Below are positions 42,244 to 53,657 of a DNA stretch of 64,000 nt, one piece after another. Source of the DNA: Phytophthora quininea. Taxonomy: Eukaryota > Oomycota > Peronosporomycetes > Peronosporales > Peronosporaceae. A program made the position numbers and the translations under genes. The first letter of the stretch is position 1. The number at the start of each line of letters is the position of its first letter. The notes below the pieces were generated by a model. It was not told the DNA's origin. It worked only from the letters and a program-made list of their open reading frames with translations, and ran no database searches. The stretch spans positions 369,575-433,574 of the forward strand of contig JAAVTG010000688.1 of NCBI GenBank assembly GCA_011947345.1. Direction: 5' to 3'.

Positions 42244-44084
42244 CTACACCGTGTACAACTCGTACTGCTGCATCAAAAGCTGAAGTTGGTAGTGCACCTC
42301 ACTGGCGCTCGGCCGCGCGCTCGAGTTGAGACTCACACACGCGTGACCGAGTTCAACGAGCGGCTTGGGCGCGGCGTCCGAAAAGCAGATGCGGACCCGC
42401 CCGATGGCAATCAGCTGCAGAAGCGCTGCGTCCGGCACTCGCTGGCCGCCTCGATTCGTCCTCGCGTCCGAGTACGGCAGCACTTGCGACTCTAACTCGG
42501 AGAGCACCACGCCCAACGAGAAAATGTCGGCGCTGGCGTCGTAGCGGTCACCCATCAGAACCTCGGGCGCCATCCACAGGGAGGTGCCCACGTTCGCCGT
42601 CATGCTCGAGAAGCTGTACTTGCGGGACACACCAAAGTCCGACACCTTGGCCTCGAGTTTGGACGTGAGCAGGATGTTCCTCGACTTGAGGTCGCGATGC
42701 AGCACCTTCGGGTCCAGCGAGTGCAGGTACGTCACCGCCTGCGCTGTCGACAGCGCAACCCGAGCTTTGACCAAGTCGAATCCGTGCGGCCGCTGCTCCT
42801 GCTCGTACCGGTTGAGCAACGAGCGTAGATCGCCACCTTCCATGAACTCAAGGACCGCGGTCAAATCCGAGAGCGAGTCCCAAGCGACACCGAGGAAGCG
42901 CACGATGCACGGGTGATCGATCGTCGCCAGCAGCTTGATCTCGGCCAGGAAGGCGTTGATGGCATCCAGGTCCTTCTGCTTGTCCGGCAGCAACACTTTT
43001 AAGGCCACAACGTCGTCGCGATACATTCCGCGGTAGACTTCGCCGTAGCCGCCCGAGCTCAGCAGCGCCGTTGTGGTGAGCTTCTCCAGCGGGATCCGCA
43101 TTGCAGTGATCACCTGATCGCCCCACAAGCCCGACGACTGCAAAGTCGAGCTCACCTTCGACGCGCTCGCGCTGTTCTGGTGCGCAGTGTGGAACGGGTC
43201 AAAGGATGCAGAAGTCGACGACGTTGCAAACCGCTCGGTGCCGCCGGTGTTGAACACGGGCAGATCTCCAGTCGCCCCTAAGTTCACATGGCGTAGCGTG
43301 AAGGAGCTAAAGCGCTTCGACCGCTGTTTTCGACGGAAGCACCAGTTCAGGAGTAGCACAAGCAGAAGCAGCACTCCTGTCGCCCCCAAGGCGAGACCGA
43401 CGATGCTACCGCTGCTCAAACCTAGTCAACAAGAACCATTAGGACACGGTCTTTTAGCACAAGCTCATCAGGACAAACCTGAGCCTGCAGCAGTCGCAAC
43501 GTCGGTCCCATGGCTGTGCGATCCGGTAATGTTGACCAGCGAACCGCTAGCGTCGTTTCCGATCCCCGTAGTTCTGTCAGTCCCGAGTCGCTACCACGCC
43601 AGGAGCTTTCGCTACCGCTATCATCATTACTGGAGCTCGTTCTGCTTGCGGTTGTGCGGGACAACGCCGCAGCGCTTGACGACGACGGCGACGGTGTCGA
43701 TGTCGCTGTGGTAGCTGATGGCGAGCTCGTTGTTTCTGATTCAAATCCCGAGCTGCCGCTGCTGGAATCTGCGCTTGGCGTTGACGTACGCGGGGATGAA
43801 GCGGTGGTTGATGGCGACGGTGCGGATGTCGTGGCTTTTGGAGTTGATGTGGTGGGTGATGGCGTCTTTGTTGTCGATGAAGGCGCTGACGTTGTTGTAG
43901 ATGCTGGTGCAGACGTAGTTGTGGTCGCCGGCGTGCTTGTGGTGGTGGGGGTCGACGTCGCTGGATTCGAGTCCGAGTTCGAAGTGCTCGAAGATGTCGT
44001 TGTCGTGCCAGTCAAGGCGTCGGCCGTCGTGGACACTGTGCCGGTCACCGTGTTGACAACGGACCCGATGAGAGATTGCTTCAT
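42244..44084 (-). CDS. RLK-B: receptor-like TKL kinase, mucin-like stalk
   Basis: Exon 1 (44084-43479) begins MKQSLIGSVVNTVTGTVSTT, followed by about 150 residues of Thr/Ser/Pro repeats (TSAPSSTTKTPSPTTSTPKA), likely heavily O-glycosylated. A 57-bp intron (43478-43422, phase 1) joins GSG to LSSGSIVG. TM: LALGATGVLLLLVLLLNWCF. The kinase is complete and in frame: GGYGEVYRG, VALKVLLPDK, LHRDLKSRN, VSDFGVS, GTSLWMAPEVLM, HACVSLNSSARPSASEVHY. Only the stalk has a slip, near 43585. Neighbours on both sides are paralogues on the same strand. The N-terminal pattern LIGSVVNTV is shared with RLK-C and RLK-D. Confidence 0.88.
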
Positions 44085-44500
44085 GGTGTCGGGTAGCGTA
44101 TTGGAAATGCGTGTATCATTCCAAGCGCGTTGTGCTGAGACTTTGGCCTACGAGCACCGCGATGATCTTCTAGAGAGGGCACCGCCACAAGCAGGGACTC
44201 GCAGCTGGGAGGCAAACACCGTACGCTTCCGGTCGCCGTGTCAAGAGAAGATTTCATCTGTCATCGACGCCACCGAAAGCGGCAACGCTAAAACTTTCGC
44301 GTGGAGTCGCGCGGTGACAAGGAGTCCAGGATGTGGCACTTCGCAGAGGCGAGGCATGGGCAATGACGGATTTGCTTCTAGGCTCATGTCGTGTTGACGA
44401 GCGGTCAAGGAATCACAACCATCGAATACGAGCCCCACAATGCACGAGCTGCCAAACTGAATGGCTCGTGTGCATGTATTGCCGGCGTTAGACCTGTCTG

Positions 44501-46101
44501 CTAGAGAGTGTAGCCCTCGTACTTGCGGACGATGCCCTGCAGCCGGTAGAGCACTTGGTTGGCGCTCGGACGCGCTGTCGGGTCCAGATCTACGCACGCG
44601 AGACCCAAGTCCACGAGACCCTGTGGCGCGTTGGCCGAGAACTCGACCCGGAGCTGGCCCGAGGAGACCATCTGCAGCCGAGCCGTGTCGGAGACTTTCC
44701 GCTCGGCCCACGTCTCGCGGTACGGCGGAAGGTGCGAGTCGAGCTCGGACAGCACGATGCCGAACGAGAAAATGTCGGCGCTGGCGTCGTAGTGCTCGCC
44801 TAACATCACCTCGGGTGCCATCCACAGCACCGAGCCCACGCCTGCCGTCAAGGTATCCAGACTCCACTGACGAGAGACGCCAAAGTCCGTGAATCTTGGC
44901 CTGCAGTGTGGGCGTGAGTAGGATGTTCATCGACTTGAGGTCGCGGTGGAGCACAATGGGGTCGAGCGAGTGCAGGTACGTCAACGCTTGGGCCGTCTGG
45001 AGAGCGATGCGGGCTTTGTCGAGGTCGAATCCATGCGGACGGTGCTCGGTCTGCTCGAACCTGGTGAGTAGTGAGTGCAAGTCGCCACCGAACATGAACT
45101 CGCTCACGGCGCTAAGATCTGAGAGCGAGTCCCACGCGACGCCGATGAAGCGAACGATCCGCGGGTGCTCAATGCTCGCCATGAGCTTGATTTCGCCCAG
45201 GAACGCGTTTACCTCGTGCATCTTCTTCTGCTTGTCGGGGAGCAGTCTCTTGATCGCGACCACCTCGCCCTGAAAAGTGCCGCGATAGACTAGACCGTGC
45301 CCTCCAGAGCTAACGAGTTTCGTCGAGCCCAGCCTTTCTAGCGGTATGCGCTTCGACATGACAATTTCGTCTTCCCATAGTGCTGCCGGGAGCGTTTGGG
45401 ACTCGGAATTACTACTGCTCTCGAGGTCTTTGGTGTGGAAGGGGAGAAGACTTCGGTCGCCTGGTCTCGCTCTTCCGTTGGGACTCCTCCTGTAGTTCTG
45501 TAGAGACTCGAAGGTGTTGACTCGGATTTCCGAGACTGTTTCTTGTGGCGTGAATACCAGCAGCCCAGTAAGGTAACGAGAAGCGCCAAAGTTGCCACAG
45601 CAATCGCAGCAATGTACCCTGCGCTCAAGCCTGTCATTGCATGCAATAGAGTGTCAAATAGCTACATGCATCGCCAGGACTTGAGTACTGAGTCGCACCT
45701 GACCCTCCATCTTTTGCTTGCTGGACTACAGCGTCACCTGATGCGTCAGTGGAGTAGTTGGAGCTCGTGCTGCTGCTACCCGAAGCCACACCATCGATAT
45801 CGGTATTGGCTGAAGAATCGACGCTGGTCGACATTGACAAGCTTCCATCACCTGATGAAGTGCTCGGCTTCGAGGTCATCGGTTCCGGTGGAAATGTCGT
45901 CGCATTTGGCGCCGCAGTTGGCGATCCCGAAGAAGAAGAAGATGACGAGCCAAACGAGCTCTCGCTCGAGCTAGAGTTTGAGGTGGAGCTCGAGCTTGAG
46001 CTAGTCGGGGTGGCGGTGGATGACCCAGTCAAGGCATCGACCGTCGTGTCTGCGGCACTTGAAATGACGTCCACCGTGTCCCCAATCAACGTCTCCTGCA
46101 T
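44501..46101 (-). CDS. RLK-C: receptor-like TKL kinase, mucin-like stalk
   Basis: Start at 46101 (MQETLIGDTVDVISSAADTT); the frame is open to 46245. The stalk is Ser-rich (TSSSSSSTSNSSSSESSFGS). A 68-bp intron (45698-45631; GTGCGA..GACAG, phase 1) precedes a TM segment (GYIAAIAVATLALLVTLLGCW). A slip near 45365 separates the juxtamembrane region from the kinase, and an extra A near 44890 breaks the DFG region. Otherwise the kinase is complete: GGHGLVYRG, VAIKRLLPDK, LHRDLKSMN, GSVLWMAPEVML, LACVDLDPTARPSANQV. An active receptor kinase is likely if the slips are errors. Confidence 0.83.
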
Positions 46102-46353
46102 CGCAACGTCCTCCACTTTGCCAATTGATGAATGCTTCTGCTTGCTCCAGAGACGCTGCCGGGGCAGACCTTTGCCTGGCCCCAAGTCTTGAAATCGCCT
46201 ATCCGAAGTCTTGGCCAGGAAGCCTCTCGCCCACCTTTTAGCCATTTTGTGAGACTCGAGACTCCAACTTGTGTGCGCTAAGCCTTCAAACTTCCTTAAT
46301 CAATTTTTGTTCCCTTATCTCTTCTACTACGTAGGATTTGCTACTCCACCGAG

Positions 46354-48060
46354 TTACAGCGTGGCATGTTCGTACATGTTCATAATGAGCTGCAGTTGGT
46401 ACAAAACTTCACCAGCACTTGGCCTCGCGTCAGGGTCGAGATCGACACAAGCGTGGGCGAGATCGATCAGAGCTTGCGGTGCGTGGACCGAGAATTCTAT
46501 TCGCAGGCGGCCCATCGAAACGAGTTGCAGCAACGCAGTGTCCGGAATGGCTCGACCCGAGTCGGTCTCCTTAGCTGCCGCGTACGGCAGAGTATGCGAG
46601 TCCAATTCCGACAAGACCACGCCGAACGAGAAAATGTCTGCGCTTGCGCCGTAGCGATCTCCCATCATCACTTCCGGGGCCATCCAGAGGGACGTGCCTA
46701 CATTTGCTGTCATGGTTCGGTCGCTGCTCTCTCGAGAGACTCCAAAGTCGGTGATCTTGGCGTCGAGTTTCTCTGTCAGTAAAATGTTCTTCGACTTTAA
46801 GTCTCGATGCAACACCAACGGGTCAAGCGAGTGCAGATACGTGAGCGCATGAGCAACGTGAAGAGCAATGCGAGTCTTCTCCAAATCAAAGCCGTGCGGT
46901 CGACGTTCATGCCACTCTATGTAGTTCAAATGCGAGCGGAGATCACCGCCGTGCATGAACTCGGACACGGCACACAAATCTGAAAGTGAGTCCCAAGCCA
47001 CACCAACAAGCCGCACGACCCGAGGATGTTCTAGAAATGACATCATCTTGATCTCGGACAGGAAGGCGTTGATGTGGCGCAGAGTTTTCCGTGACTCGGG
47101 TAGCAGCATCTTGATAGCGACGACTTCGTTACGATACGAGCCGCGATAGACCATCCCGTAGCCTCCTTTGTTAACCACTTTGCCTCTGACGATTTTCTCT
47201 AGCGGGATTCGCATGGCCGTGATGGTGTCGTCCTCCCACATTCCGGTTTGCTGTGTCATAAGAAACGACGTTGAATAGCCTCCTCGCTCGAGATAAGCGG
47301 CTCGGTACGCAGTATTTACATCCGTCGATGACGTGTCTAGCCGTGAGTTGATAGTATCGTCGCTCGACATGGCAATAGCAGGTTTGTTGTCGATAAGTTG
47401 GCGTTGAAATGACGGCGACAAAACAACTTCGGGCGTTCTCTTCTTCTGACCAAAGCGCCACGCGATCATCCCGACAATCAGAAGCAAAATGGTCACTGCA
47501 GCTAAAGCGATGGCGACAAACATCCAAGCGTCCACTGCCGCTGAATGGTCTGCGATCTCTTTCGTGTCTCTGCTTGATGACCCTCCACTCGGGGCGATGT
47601 GCAAACTCCAGTCGCCGGCGCTTCCATCGTTGCTACTGGACGTGGAATTGAGCGATACGTCTGCATCTAGTGACGATGAAGGCGACTCGAATGTTGTGCT
47701 TGGTGTGAATCCGCTGTTTGAGCTGCCGACTGTCGATCCAGTGCTTGAGCTACTTGAGGGCTCCGGAGCTGGTGCCGAAGGCGTGGAGGTCGTTGGAGTT
47801 GGAGAAGCAGTCGTGAGTTGGGGGTCGTCGTCGGTTGCAGAGTAGATATTGACGTTGGCCGCAGTGTTACTCCAGTTGGCGCTTTTGTAGTAGTCGAAGG
47901 TGTCAGCGTCGTATCAGCAGAGGATGAGTCCCCACCTCCGAGCACGCTGTTGACGAGAGAGCCCAGGAGCCCTTGTAGCTCCCTCGACCGTACCGGCTGA
48001 GTCGCTTCCGCCTGCAAGGAACACCACAGCACTGTCAACATTTCATTCTCTAACATCCTC
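46354..48060 (-). CDS. RLK-D: receptor-like TKL kinase, mucin-like stalk
   Basis: The probable start is near 48050 (MLTVLWCSLQAEA, a weak signal-like segment) followed by LQGLLGSLVNSVLGGG and a Thr/Ser/Pro stalk. One slip occurs at a C5 run near 47815; from there to the stop the frame is continuous, with no intron before the membrane segment. TM: AWMFVAIALAAVTILLLIVG. The kinase has every key motif: GGYGMVYRG, VAIKMLLPESR, LHRDLKSKN, ITDFGVS, GTSLWMAPEVMM, HACVDLDPDARPSAGEV. It is the best-preserved kinase frame of the A-D group. Absence of the phase-1 intron found in A, B and C suggests intron loss. Confidence 0.85.
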
Positions 48061-48388
48061 GAGCCGACCCACGCACCATCTTCAGCCGGTCGAGTCAGTA
48101 AATACTGCACAATGTCTACAGCTACGTGTTTGGTGTCCGTCCCTCGTGAAAGCCGGCATCTCCATGAGTTTCTTATCCCCTATCCATGCTTGTAATCTCA
48201 AAGGAATTACTGAGGCACGTGGCAATCCATGCATGGTAATCGTAAAGAGAGCGAGGTCATATGACATTGTAATTTAGCTCGTGGTCAGCCGAGTTGCTAT
48301 CCATATGGATATCGGCTGGAGAAATTCGTTCATGTGCCAAGCAAAGATTCCATTGAAGAATGGTTTTCTACAGTCCATGATCCAGTCT

Positions 48389-50741
48389 TCATCTTTCAAG
48401 AATTTGAACGAGCTGCAGCGCTGTCGGTCGTTTCTCCGGGTCTTGTTGGCAACAAGCGACTCCAAGTTGTCGAATAAACCGAGGACACTTGGGGCTAAAG
48501 GTTGGTCGTAGTCGCCCTTCCGTCACCAAAGCTAAGACCTCCGACTGACCGAGATTACTGCCGTTGGGCGCCACAGCATCGAAGTAGGGGCACCTGCACG
48601 TGTCCAGCTCCGTTAACAACACTCCGAACGCATATACATCAGCAGCTGGCGAATTGGAGTCCCCGTTCAGCATCTCGGGAGCCAGCCAGTACGCCACTCG
48701 AGACTTCGACGTCGCTGGGATCGTCTGGTGAGTCCCTGGCGATCCACAGTCGGCTAGCTTTGCTTCCATCGTCTCCGAGAGCATAACATTTCGTGCACTC
48801 AATTCACGAAGGATGTAAGCGGGCTTCTGTCCGTGCAGATAAGCGAGCGCTCGAGCAATACCGACGGCAATCTTTGTTTTCTGAGCGCTCCAGTCGCTGA
48901 AGGTGTCGTGGTTCCTGTCCAAATAAGCCTGTAACGTGCCAAGCGGCAAATATTCGACCGCCAAGGTTAAGTCGTAGGCAGATGTCCAGCCAGCACCGAC
49001 GAAGTGCACAATGTTGGGGTGTTCGACCTGAGCCCATTGTTGGATTTCGCAAGCCAATTCCTCGAATGCAGCAATGTTGACTCGCTGGGATGCTGCCAAC
49101 TTCTTCACCAGCACCCGCTGATTACCGAGACGAGCAACACTGGAATCCGTCGCGAGCGAATTCATAGGGAGCTGCTTCTCGACTTGTAGAGCGCTGAATT
49201 GAATTCGTCTGCGCCCAATGTTCGAGTCGGCTGCTAAAACTCGCAGAGCAGTATTTGGCTCAAGACCTCGGATACTTTGAGCTCTTACCTGGTAGCAGGA
49301 GACCGGAACTACTGGTATTGGTTCTCTGTGCATCGAGCTAATGCGGATGGCCTCCTCGTATGTTGGTGGCGCTGAGATATCCAATCCAGAAGCGCGGTTA
49401 TTATCTTCGTAAGACATCGGCAGGACCAGCGGGACAGCTGATGCTCGTTGAGTATTTTGCCGAGTTGGAGCGACTTGTGCTGCGGAATTAGGAGCATGGG
49501 CCCTGTGTTCGAATCTTGGCTGCTGTGTCGATTGACGAGCACTTTTATCCGTACGGTTAGTCGACATCGAGTCGCCCGAAGTGCCGATTGTGACATCAGT
49601 ATGCGGTTGGGATTCGTCTGGCAGACTGGAGACGGTGGGGCGACGCCCGTCACTCCATCGCAGAGGCTCCGGTGTCATGATTTCGATATGGTCGCTAGCC
49701 TTTGGCGTTGCTATGCCCTCATCGGAGTCGTGGCGTCTTCTTCGCCGTCGTCGCGCAACAAATATCCCCAGGACAACAACAACAAGCAGTAGGAAGAGAC
49801 CTCCGCCGACAGCTCCACCTAGGACGGCGACGTTGACGCCACTGTTCTTGCCTGATCCATTCAACGCTGAAGAGTTCGATCCTGAGCTCGTACTCGATGT
49901 CGTTGGCACCAGCTTCGTCGTCCCCGAACTCGAAGAATGAGAAGAATCCCCAGAAGCGTACTCTTGCACCCACGACGTGACCCAGTCCGACGGTGTTGGT
50001 CGTGAGACCGTCACGGAGCTAGGAACCTTGTCAGCTCCGTAACATGGGATGTTCAAATACCCGTACGCTTTCGCTGCAGGACAGTCGCCGTACTGCCGTT
50101 CGCCACTAGTGCCGAGAGTATGTACCGCGTACACAACGTATGCGTCGCTGCTGTCGTTCCAAGTGTGTTTCGTGACCTCAATCTCTGGGATCATGGTCGA
50201 TTCTCCGCCGACGGACCACATCTCCAAGTTCTTGTTCTCTTGGTCGAGCTCCTCCACGACGCACTTGACCACCGTGATCATCGCGGTGCCGGTGCATGCG
50301 TCATTACTGTAGGTCGACGTGCCGTCGGGCTGCGTGCACTCGAACTCCGTGCAGTCGGAAGCTTCGTATTCGTCCAGTGTCAGAGCAATTCCAGCCATCG
50401 ACGCTCCGTCGATAGGCAAGATCTGCTTGGCCTCGTTGGCGTCCGTCACGACTATCCACTGTCCCAAAGCACCGCCCGTTGGGCGAACCCGTCCAGCTCG
50501 TCGAACGTGACTCCGACGGCGCTACAGAGTCCGGTACCGTGGTCAGCGACAGTTGAGCGATGACGTCTCCTGCGGCGTATCGAGTGTACAGCTGCAAAGC
50601 GAGGTCGGACGAACTGGCGTCCACCGCGAACGTCCCGGTGGGGGCCCACGACTGTGTCGACAGCTCTCTCCGTAGCAGCGAGTCCCTCATCGACTGTACC
50701 TCAGACAGACGCAGATTCGCAAGTGAGCTGGCCCCTCCCAT
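48389..50741 (-). CDS. RLK-E: receptor with Cys-containing ectodomain and degenerate kinase (pseudokinase)
   Basis: The ectodomain (about 50640-49950) has the shared pattern SSSDLALQLYTRYAAGD, DELDGFAQRAVLWDSG, CTEFECTQPDG, VVKCVVEELD and MWSVGGES; one slip near 50500. TM: VGGGLFLLLVVVVLGIFVAR. The juxtamembrane part is long and holds a PPTYEEA motif, a candidate WW-domain ligand. In the kinase the Gly-loop is absent, Lys remains (VLVKKLAAS), HRD is replaced by LRE (YILRELSARN), and DFG reads DCG. The C-lobe is intact (AYWLAPEML, ADVYAFGVLLTELDTC). Lack of the catalytic Asp argues for a pseudokinase that signals by scaffolding. The start near 50741 is tentative and no signal peptide is obvious. 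Confidence 0.8.
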
Positions 50742-50900
50742 GGTGCAGGAGACACGACTCAGTCCAGTCCAGCGTTTCACGGGGAGGGGAGGACTCTACG
50801 AGACCGCGACAACGGATGAAGCTTCTACTGGCAGTCCTGAACATATTTCGACTGGATGGACAAACCTGCACGTGAAAGCTTCGCGGTATCCGATACCGGT

Positions 50901-52156
50901 CTAGGCCCGCAGCATCCGCAGTAGCTGCTGTGCGGTTGGCCGTCGCTGCGGGTCCTGCTGGTAGCATCCGACGCCGATCACCCGTATACGACGAGGACAG
51001 TCCTGACTGAAGCTCGGTCGTAGCGTTCCTTGGGTGACCTCGTTGAGGATCTGCTCCGGTTTCAGTCGGACGCCGATCGACGAGTACGTGTCGTGGTACG
51101 GAGCTTGCGCCGTGTCGAGCTCCGTGAGCAGCACCCCGAACGCGTAGACGTCGGACTTTTCAGTGTATTCCAAACCCCGCAACACCTCCGGCGCTGCCCA
51201 GAACGAGGCTCCGATGGTGTGAGACCGGTGGCTGTCTTCGCTGGCGCAGGACGAGTCGAAGCCTGTGAGTTTTGCGTCCATCTGATGCGTCAGCAGCACG
51301 TTGCTCGCTCGTAGGTCGCGGTGCATCACTGGGGTCACATATTCGTGGAGATATGCCAGCGCTCGTGCCAGTCCGACGGCAATGCGAAATTTGCCAAACT
51401 CCCACGACAAAGTGTCTCCGAATCGATGCAGATACGTTGCCAGGTCCCCGCCGGAGAGGAACTCCATGACCATCATCAAGTCGCTCAGACTGTTCCACGC
51501 CACACCAATGAACGCGACGATGTTTGGGTGAGCCAACGCTGCTCGCAGTTGGGTCTGGCAGACAAATTCCTGGACGTAGAGCGACTGCGAGCGCTTGGAC
51601 TTCAGCAGGCGTTTGATGACCACTTTGCGGCCTCGATACTCTGCGAGACGGACTTCTCGAGATTGACTCTTTGCCAGTCGCATGCGGACTTTGACCTGGT
51701 CGTACCAGAGTTTCTTGCTCGCCAAGTTGGGGTCTTCCGTCAGCATCTTCCAGACGTAGTGCGGTCCTGAATCCGATCCAAGCTCGTAGGCTTCTCGTGG
51801 TGGCATCGGGACCACGCGTTCGTCATGTTCTGCGCTGGTCAAACCTGGTAGCTGGATCGTTTGACCGCTGCCGACGTCGCTGAAGGCCCCTCTCGAGAAA
51901 GACACGATGGCTGTGGGGAGGTGTATCCGTCTTGCTCGCTTCCTGTCTGCTCGGATTTCTTCCACTGTCGGTGCGTGCAGTAGCAGCACATGCCTCCGAG
52001 AAGCAGCAGAATGCTGACCCCGATGATCGGAACGAACAGGCCGACGTTGAATTTGCCATCCCCCGACGACGACGACGAATCTGCTAAAGATGTGGGGCTG
52101 GCGATTTCTACCGTTGCCGCTGCGGAGAGCAGCAAGTTGAGATGCACAAGTCGCAT
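50901..52156 (-). CDS. RLK-F: short receptor with altered DFG motif
   Basis: ATG 52156 gives a signal peptide (MRLVHLNLLLSAAATVEIAS), a very short Ser/Asp ectodomain and a TM segment (VGLFVPIIGVSILLLLGGM). A slip near 51900 leads to the kinase part (GSGQTIQLPGL onward). The kinase has VVIKRLLKSKR and a standard HRDLRASN, but the DFG position reads GFD (AKLTGFDSS), so the metal-binding Asp is lost. APE and C-lobe motifs are normal (SFWAAPEVL, KSDVYAFGVLLTELDT). It probably lacks normal phosphotransfer. It lies between RLK-E and the kinase-less receptor G. Confidence 0.78.
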
Positions 52157-52334
52157 CTCTCTGCACGAAGCTTTTCACAAGTGATCTGAAAGTCCTCGAA
52201 GCGATGGATAGCACTTGCGGATTTCAAGACGGCAACAAAAATTGAGATCACCCACAAAAATCTGACACAACGCCGACATTCACAGCTTTGCTCGGCCGAA
52301 AAGCTTTATCAGCAAGAAACAAGTTTCCTTTTGC

Positions 52335-53657
52335 CTAGTTGAAGAAGTTAAATGTCTTCCTGCACCAGTTGGCAAAGCGCATCCAGTAGGTGACACCTCG
52401 TCCTGCGTGTTCGTCCTCAACGACCCACATGCGTCCTCCGACGAAGATGTACGTGGTGTTGTCGTTGACTGTGTTCATGCGACTCAGTCGGTGGCAGTGT
52501 CGACACGCTACGATGCCCGCAATGATGAGGAGGAGAATGAGCAGTAGAATGAGCAAGAGCCACCACCAGGTCAAACCGTGGTGACTGCCCTCCCCAGACC
52601 CCGTCGACGTTGACGACGATCCTTTCGAGTTTGATCTGGATGATTCCTTCGTCGTAGAGGAAGTTTTGAACTGCCTTATCCAGCTCGTGACCCAGGCTGA
52701 ACTTTCGGGCGTCGTCATGCGGGTAGTGATTGACTCTGGGATGATATCGTTCCCGTAACAGGGGATAATCAGCGAGACAGACTCTCCGTTGGTGGGGCAT
52801 TCACCAGACGTAGTCTCACTCTTTGCTGTCGACGTGCGAATTGAGTACAAGGAATACTCGCAGCCGCAGTCAGTCGATCCGGAATTCCTGACGACGAGAA
52901 TTTCCGGGATAGCAGTCGAGTTCCCACCAACAGACCACACTGCTTCACTCGCCTCTTTGTCGCTGTCAAAGGCTTCCACCACGCACTTTGACACCGCCAA
53001 CACATCTGCCGGTCCGCGACTACAACTCGAGTAGATTTCGGCTGTTGAACTGTTGGGATTAGAGCAAAGTTGAGTTTCACAACCAGCAGACGAAAACTCC
53101 TCACTAGAGACGGCAATTTCCGCCATCGATGCTTCGTCAAACGTCCAAACCTGCAGGGCCTGATTGTCGGAGGTGAGTGCGAACCCAGAGTCCCATAGCA
53201 GAGCCCGCTGCATTAGACCCGGAAGATCTTCAAACCCCATGGACGCGCTGTCCAGTCTGTCTTGAACACGTTCAGGCACTTCCTCCAACTCCAATTGATC
53301 GATTTCGTCTCCAGCCAAGTATCGATCGTAGAGCTGCAGCGCGATATCTGATGTTGCACCACTAAGCGAAAACGAGTTGCTAGGGTCCGTCGATGAATTT
53401 CCACTGGATAAGGCTGTTGTCGTCGACAGCGAGCAATCGCAACTTTGACCGCGTGAATAGCTCTTTGTGGTCGACGACTGAGGCTCCGGCGTTCCTGCAG
53501 ACTCCGAAGATCCCGATGCTGGCTGAGAAGCTTCGATTGGCAAGTGTTCTGGCGCTGGCATTGGATGCGGTTTGTCGCCTCCATCTCCACATGAACTTGG
53601 AATAAATGCCCCGCCATGAACTGGCGTCGACAAAATCACGGACACTACAGCGAGCAA
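52335..53657 (-). CDS. Receptor G: Cys-containing ectodomain and membrane segment, no kinase
   Basis: Intact 440-codon ORF, no frame break. An N-terminal hydrophobic segment (MLAVVSVILSTPVHGGAF) acts as signal, followed by a Ser/Pro/Thr region. The shared ectodomain then follows: ATSDIALQLYDRYLAGD, FEDLPGLMQRALLWDSGFAL, ASMAEIA, CETQLCSNPN, SKCVVEAFDSD, WSVGGNSTAIPEI, CEYSLYSIRT, CPTNGESVSLIIPC. After a Ser-rich stalk comes a strong TM (LTWWWLLLILLLILLLIIAG). Only about 55 cytosolic residues follow, ending FNFFN, and they show no kinase. It resembles receptor-like proteins that work with a partner kinase or as decoys. The ectodomain family has no name I know. Confidence 0.88.
   Translation of the reverse strand: MLAVVSVILSTPVHGGAFIPSSCGDGGDKPHPMPAPEHLPIEASQPASGSSESAGTPEPQSSTTKSYSRGQSCDCSLSTTTALSSGNSSTDPSNSFSLSGATSDIALQLYDRYLAGDEIDQLELEEVPERVQDRLDSASMGFEDLPGLMQRALLWDSGFALTSDNQALQVWTFDEASMAEIAVSSEEFSSAGCETQLCSNPNSSTAEIYSSCSRGPADVLAVSKCVVEAFDSDKEASEAVWSVGGNSTAIPEILVVRNSGSTDCGCEYSLYSIRTSTAKSETTSGECPTNGESVSLIIPCYGNDIIPESITTRMTTPESSAWVTSWIRQFKTSSTTKESSRSNSKGSSSTSTGSGEGSHHGLTWWWLLLILLLILLLIIAGIVACRHCHRLSRMNTVNDNTTYIFVGGRMWVVEDEHAGRGVTYWMRFANWCRKTFNFFN

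Noticed and set aside
44241..44860. Alternative C-terminus of RLK-C (frame running to 44241)
   Set aside because: It arises from an extra A near 44890. The other frame restores the DFG region and the whole C-lobe and stops at 44501.
43510..46192. Long plus-strand Val/Asp/Glu-rich ORFs (43510-44397, 45758-46192, also 41483-41860)
   Set aside because: These are complements of the Ser/Thr-rich stalks of RLK-A, B and C. Low-complexity coding gives open mirror frames.
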